Shown here piece by piece: positions 60,665-64,000 of a stretch of 64,000 nucleotides of DNA (the stretch's first letter is position 1; every line of letters starts with the position of its first letter). The position numbers and the translations under genes are program-made. This DNA comes from a bacterium. GTDB lineage: Bacteria > Sysuimicrobiota > Sysuimicrobiia > Sysuimicrobiales > Segetimicrobiaceae. The notes below the pieces were generated by a model. That model saw only the letters and a program-made list of their open reading frames with translations, was not told where the DNA came from and searched no databases. The DNA lies in contig DATGFS010000022.1 of assembly GCA_035308905.1 (NCBI GenBank), forward strand, positions 1 through 64,000, read 5' to 3'.

Positions 60665-61110
60665 GTGCAACGCGGGCAGACGACACCATCGTCGAGGAAA
60701 TCACGATCAAGGCGCCGGCGGACCGGATCTTCGAGGCGCTGACCAACCCCGAGGAATGCATGAAATGGTGGGGGTACAAAGGGCAGTTTGAAACGACGCA
60801 CATAGAGTCCGACCTCCGCCCCGGCGGCCGGCGGGTGATGCGCGGCACCGGCATGGGCGGGCGGCCGTTCACCGTCACCGGCGTGTACCGCGAGATCGAG
60901 CGACCGCGCCTCCTCGTCTTCACGTGGCGTCCCGACTGGCAGGGAGACGACACCGAGAGCGTGGTGCGCTGGGATCTGGAAGAAAAGGCCGGGGTCACGA
61001 CGGTTCGTGTGACCCACTCGGGGCTTGCGACCGAGAGCTCGCGCACCAGTCATCGCGGCTGGCCGAACATCCTCACCTGGCTGCGGTCGCACGTCGAACG
61101 CGCGGGGTAG
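60661..61110 (+). CDS. AHSA1/SRPBCC-family protein
   Basis: A 149-residue START-like protein: TIVEEITIKAPADRIFEALTNPEECMKWWGYKG, RPFTVTGVYREIERPRLLVFTWRPDW and VTTVRVTHSGL are the AHSA1 pattern. It makes a hydrophobic cavity that binds a small ligand. It is co-translated with the ArsR repressor. Partner and ligand unknown. Confidence 0.92.
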   Translation: MSATRADDTIVEEITIKAPADRIFEALTNPEECMKWWGYKGQFETTHIESDLRPGGRRVMRGTGMGGRPFTVTGVYREIERPRLLVFTWRPDWQGDDTESVVRWDLEEKAGVTTVRVTHSGLATESSRTSHRGWPNILTWLRSHVERAG

Positions 61111-61156
61111 CACACATGAAGGCAGCGAGAGAACCATCCGTAAGAGGCCGCGGCGG

Positions 61157-62107
61157 CTACGGCGCCGTCACGGGCCACAGCACGAGCGCGTTCGCGATCT
61201 CCCGGCCGGGTCGCACGAGGTAGTTGCCGGCGCAGATGAGACTGCTCGAGGCGTTGTCGTCGAGATTCATCGCGTCCCACGCGCCGAGGCGCCGCGCTGC
61301 CTCGGCGGCCTCCGGGATCGTGGCGCCGCTCACGACGGCGAGCAGGACCTGCCGGTCCGACGTGTAGCCGATCAGCGAACGCGTGCCGCGGTATGCGGTA
61401 ATTTTGGGATCGTGGAAGCCCTCGGCCACGGCGTCGGAAACGACGGCGCCGTGGTCGACCAGCCTCGGCCCGGCGCCCAGGCTGAAGCGGGTGCGAAGCG
61501 GCTCGCCGTCCTGCACGGCGCGGTAGTCGATGCGCTGCCCGATCCGGAACTTCCAGCCGAGGACGCCCACCTCCCGGCCCATCAGCGCCAGCACGAAGCC
61601 GTCCTCGGGAATGGGGGCGTCGCGGTACTGCTCGATCGAGACCACCCAGCCGCGGTGGGCCGTGATCGCAAGATCGGCCCGGAACCCGAGGCTCGGACCG
61701 CGGTCCCGTGTATAGATGAAGGCGCCGGTCGCGGCCGTCGGGGTTTGGTTGAGATTGTAGGCGTACCAGTTGTCCGGGTAACTCTCGCGGCCGTCGAGGG
61801 AGCCTCGGATCTGCAGGCGGTCACGGGCCATCCGCATGCCGCCGTTGTCGAAGACGTCGAGCCGGGTGCCGAAGTCGCCGAGGTGCAGGAGCCGCCCGTT
61901 GACGACGAGCGTGCCGTAGGGCTCACGCGTCTCGCCGGCGTACGCGGCGAAGAAGGTTCCGTTGATGGCGCAGGCCGCGCCGGACGACTGCGCGATCGAG
62001 GCGAGCCACGCGTTGTCGCCGACGCGGCTGCCGGCGAGCGCCACGCCGAGGCGGTAGCGCGACAACGGCGCGTGGACCACGATCGCGGGCAGCGCCCGGC
62101 CGCCCAC
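61157..62107 (-). CDS. Phosphodiester glycosidase (NAGPA-domain) family protein
   Basis: The GTG at 62107 gives 316 residues: ACAINGTFFAAYAGETREPYGTLVVNGRLLHLGDFGTR, later LIGYTSDRQVLLAVVSGATIPEAAEAARRLGAWDAMNLDDNASSSLICAG, the NAGPA/phosphodiester glycosidase pattern seen in secreted proteins. Upstream in the same frame (about 62110-62270) a hydrophobic segment AVALTIAIVAVLPGAAPALPAP continues, as expected for a signal peptide, but no ATG, GTG or TTG begins it. GGAGGG followed by a GTG lies there in a different frame, so a frameshift or sequence error is possible. Confidence 0.8.
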   Translation of the reverse strand: MGGRALPAIVVHAPLSRYRLGVALAGSRVGDNAWLASIAQSSGAACAINGTFFAAYAGETREPYGTLVVNGRLLHLGDFGTRLDVFDNGGMRMARDRLQIRGSLDGRESYPDNWYAYNLNQTPTAATGAFIYTRDRGPSLGFRADLAITAHRGWVVSIEQYRDAPIPEDGFVLALMGREVGVLGWKFRIGQRIDYRAVQDGEPLRTRFSLGAGPRLVDHGAVVSDAVAEGFHDPKITAYRGTRSLIGYTSDRQVLLAVVSGATIPEAAEAARRLGAWDAMNLDDNASSSLICAGNYLVRPGREIANALVLWPVTAP

Positions 62108-62365
62108 GCTGACGGACGTGCGATCGTAAGGCGCGGGGAGCGCGGGCGCGGCGCCCGGCAGGACGGCGACGATCGCAATTGTCAGCGCAACGGCGGCGCC
62201 TCGCGCGTGCGGCGCGAGGCGCCCGAAGATAGTAACGTGGTCAGGCCGGCGCGAGCCGGCACGTTCCCTCCGAATTGTGCGCTCCCCCCGTTCCCTTACT
62301 GCCTGATGCTTGTTATGCCCGCCTGGGCCTGATGTCGGCCCCCGGCGGCCGGTCCGAGGACTCGC

Positions 62366-64000
62366 TCAGGACTCTCTGACGCGCGCCGCCGTGATCGCGT
62401 CCGCCAGCGAGTCGAACACCGGCAGCGCGGAGGCGATGTCCATCGCCGCGAGCACCGGACGCATCGGCGCCTCCGGGCCGACGACCAGCAGCAGCATGCA
62501 CCGCATCGTCGCCAGCCGCTGTCCCGTCTGCAGCAGCGCCCGCAGGCCCTGGCTGTCGAAGTAACGCACCGGCGTCAGCGACAGCACCACCGCGCCGCGC
62601 CGGGCCTGCCCGCAGGCGTCCTGGACCATCGCCTTGAAGCGGCCGACGTTGTCGAGATCTACGTCGCCGGAGAGCTCGACCACCGGCACGCCGTCCACGA
62701 CGCGCGTCCTCCAGTTCTGCCAATCCCCGGCCGCCCGGCCGGACCGGGACGCGCTTCCTACACGACGCACGATCGGCGCCGAGGGTTCCTTGGGAAGGGC
62801 CTGCGTGGGCGCGGACTCCGCGCCGGGCGCGCCCGTCGTTTTGGTCGGCAGCGGGATGGCGAACGTGACCGTCGTGCCCGCCGGCGTCGTGACGATGTCC
62901 ACTTCTTCGGCGAGCGCACGGATCAGATCGAGGCCGCGCCCGCCCGTGTTGTGGGCCCGCTCCGGCCGCCACCTGCCGCGGTCGTGGATCTCGACACGCA
63001 GCATGCCCTCCTGCGGCGCGGCGCGCAGCACCACCGTGCCCGGCACGGCGCCGTAGGCATGCTCGATCGCGTTGTTGACGGCCTCGCCGGACGCGATCAT
63101 CAGCGCGGAGACGGTTTCTTCGTCGAGCTGGAGCCCCCGGCTCATCTGCCGCAGCGCGTGCCGCATCAACCGGAGGCTCGACGGCAGGGCCGGCAGCATA
63201 ATGTCGAGCCGGTCCACCGGATGCGGGTCCACCGCGAGAATCACGATCGCGATGTCGTCGGGCGCCGTTTGGCCCACCATGCGCGAGAGGATCGTGCGGG
63301 CCGCGTCGGGTGAGCGCTCCTGGGCCTCGCGCGCGACCGCGTCGAGCAGCGCCGCCTGCCCGTAGGCCGGATCGCGCGTCGACTCGATCAACCCGTCGGT
63401 GTGCAGCACGAGCAGCGACCCCGGCGGCAGCTCGACCGCCCAGGAAGGCGCGGCCGGCGCGTCCAGGAAGCCCAGCGGGAGGCCGCCGGACGGCAGGAGG
63501 CGGACGCCGAGCGCATTCGCCACGATCGGCGCGGGGTGTCCCGCCGTCGCGTACGCGAACCCGCCGGTCACGGGATCGAAGATCCCGAAGATCGCCGTGG
63601 TCATGCCCTCGTGCCCGTGGCTGAGCCGGATCACCTGGCTCGCGATCGCGAGGACTTCGGCCGGCAGATGCCCCTCCAGGGCCGCGGCCCGGACGGCCTG
63701 ACGCACCTGGCCCATCACGACCGCGGCCTCGAGGCCGCGGCCCACCACGTCGCCGATCGCCAGCGCGACTCGCCCGTCGGGGAGCCGGAAGACATCGTAC
63801 CAATCGCCGCCGATGCTCGGTTCCTGCGCGCTCGGCACGTAGACCGCGCGCAGCCGAAGCCCGGGGACTTCGGGCATCCCCGCCGGCAGCAGCGCGCGCT
63901 GAAGCGTCCCCGCGGTTTGGTGCTCGTGGGCGTAGAGGCGTGCGCGCTCGAACGCCTGCGCGCACTGCCTGCCGAGCGTGAGCAGAAAATCCGCTTCGTC
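62366..64000 (-). CDS. PP2C phosphatase-HATPase-STAS fusion (RsbU-RsbW-RsbV-like), 5' cut by window
   Basis: At least 545 residues; the right edge cuts the N terminus, which reads as the end of a GAF domain (LLTLGRQCAQAFERARLYAHE). The PP2C/SpoIIE domain (from LRLRAVYVPSAQEPSIGGDWYDVFRLPDGRVALAIGDVVGRG to GLIESTRDPAYGQAALLDAV) has the metal-binding aspartates. A GHKL ATPase follows (ASGEAVNNAIEHAYGAVPG ... NTGGRGLDLIRAL). A C-terminal STAS domain (VPVVELSGDVDLDNV ... RYFDSQGLRALLQ) carries the conserved phospho-site Ser in DSQGL. One chain thus holds phosphatase, kinase and antagonist of a partner-switching module. Confidence 0.88.
   Translation of the reverse strand, partial: DEADFLLTLGRQCAQAFERARLYAHEHQTAGTLQRALLPAGMPEVPGLRLRAVYVPSAQEPSIGGDWYDVFRLPDGRVALAIGDVVGRGLEAAVVMGQVRQAVRAAALEGHLPAEVLAIASQVIRLSHGHEGMTTAIFGIFDPVTGGFAYATAGHPAPIVANALGVRLLPSGGLPLGFLDAPAAPSWAVELPPGSLLVLHTDGLIESTRDPAYGQAALLDAVAREAQERSPDAARTILSRMVGQTAPDDIAIVILAVDPHPVDRLDIMLPALPSSLRLMRHALRQMSRGLQLDEETVSALMIASGEAVNNAIEHAYGAVPGTVVLRAAPQEGMLRVEIHDRGRWRPERAHNTGGRGLDLIRALAEEVDIVTTPAGTTVTFAIPLPTKTTGAPGAESAPTQALPKEPSAPIVRRVGSASRSGRAAGDWQNWRTRVVDGVPVVELSGDVDLDNVGRFKAMVQDACGQARRGAVVLSLTPVRYFDSQGLRALLQTGQRLATMRCMLLLVVGPEAPMRPVLAAMDIASALPVFDSLADAITAARVRES

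Noticed and set aside
1-64000. CRISPR arrays, rRNA genes, toxin-antitoxin or restriction systems
   Set aside because: I looked for regularly spaced repeats, 16S/23S blocks and their hallmark proteins and saw none; the only tandem repeat is the 11-mer at 33314.

Overview
The window comes from a high-GC bacterium. No rRNA or marker protein fixes the lineage. A GerW/YtfJ-type sporulation-family protein, an SLH-like exported protein, a fused RsbU/RsbW/RsbV-type signalling protein, tRNA genes with encoded CCA ends and heavy GTG start use fit a high-GC Terrabacteria-type organism (deep Firmicutes-like or Armatimonadota/Sysuimicrobiota-like). That placement is inference. Genes are dense, often joined by GTGA or ATGA stop/start overlaps, and several appear to be transcribed without a leader.

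Layout. 1-21.3 kb is core-like: a decayed integrase beside tRNA-Ala, an S41 peptidase-like protein, an MFS transporter, a MarR-controlled alaX operon, tRNA-Ser, a PAP2 phosphatase, two paralogous membrane-anchored repeat proteins, an oligopeptide-type ABC importer without its ATPases, a threonine dehydratase-like enzyme, a sugar-type ABC importer, a PP-loop enzyme, an ABC-2 exporter, queG and coaB. 21.3-41.8 kb is accessory and visibly lower in GC. It opens with tRNA-Gly(CCC) and an intact tyrosine integrase, then an IS481-type element, then an unusual series of exported proteins: a papain-like protease, two diverged copies of a fibronectin-like secreted protein in opposite orientation, a serine hydrolase, a Tat-exported protein, an amidohydrolase-NHL pair, and a trypsin-like protease tethered to cytosolic zinc ribbons. 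It also holds phage-like small genes, an orphan Flp-type pilin, a DNA-ligase remnant, a DHDPS-family enzyme and a SPOR protein.

41.8-47.2 kb is a chromate-type resistance locus. A ChrB regulator is divergent from a five-gene operon (ChrB-domain protein, beta-propeller, ChrA, a low-molecular-weight phosphatase-like protein, MFS). Between them lies a strong promoter whose -10 box sits inside an inverted repeat. 47.1-64 kb is again GC-rich and catabolic: an AbgB-like amidohydrolase, CDP-diacylglycerol pyrophosphatase, a flavoprotein/dipeptidase/lactonase run, a TPP enzyme, an aldo-keto reductase, a cytosolic class A beta-lactamase-like protein, a BBE-type oxidase, a near-leaderless ArsR/AHSA1 operon, a phosphodiester glycosidase and, cut by the right edge, a PP2C-kinase-STAS fusion.

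The most notable candidates are the five-gene chr operon with its extra partners, the exported-protein island downstream of tRNA-Gly, the palindrome-controlled leaderless alaX operon, and the partner-switching fusion at the right edge.
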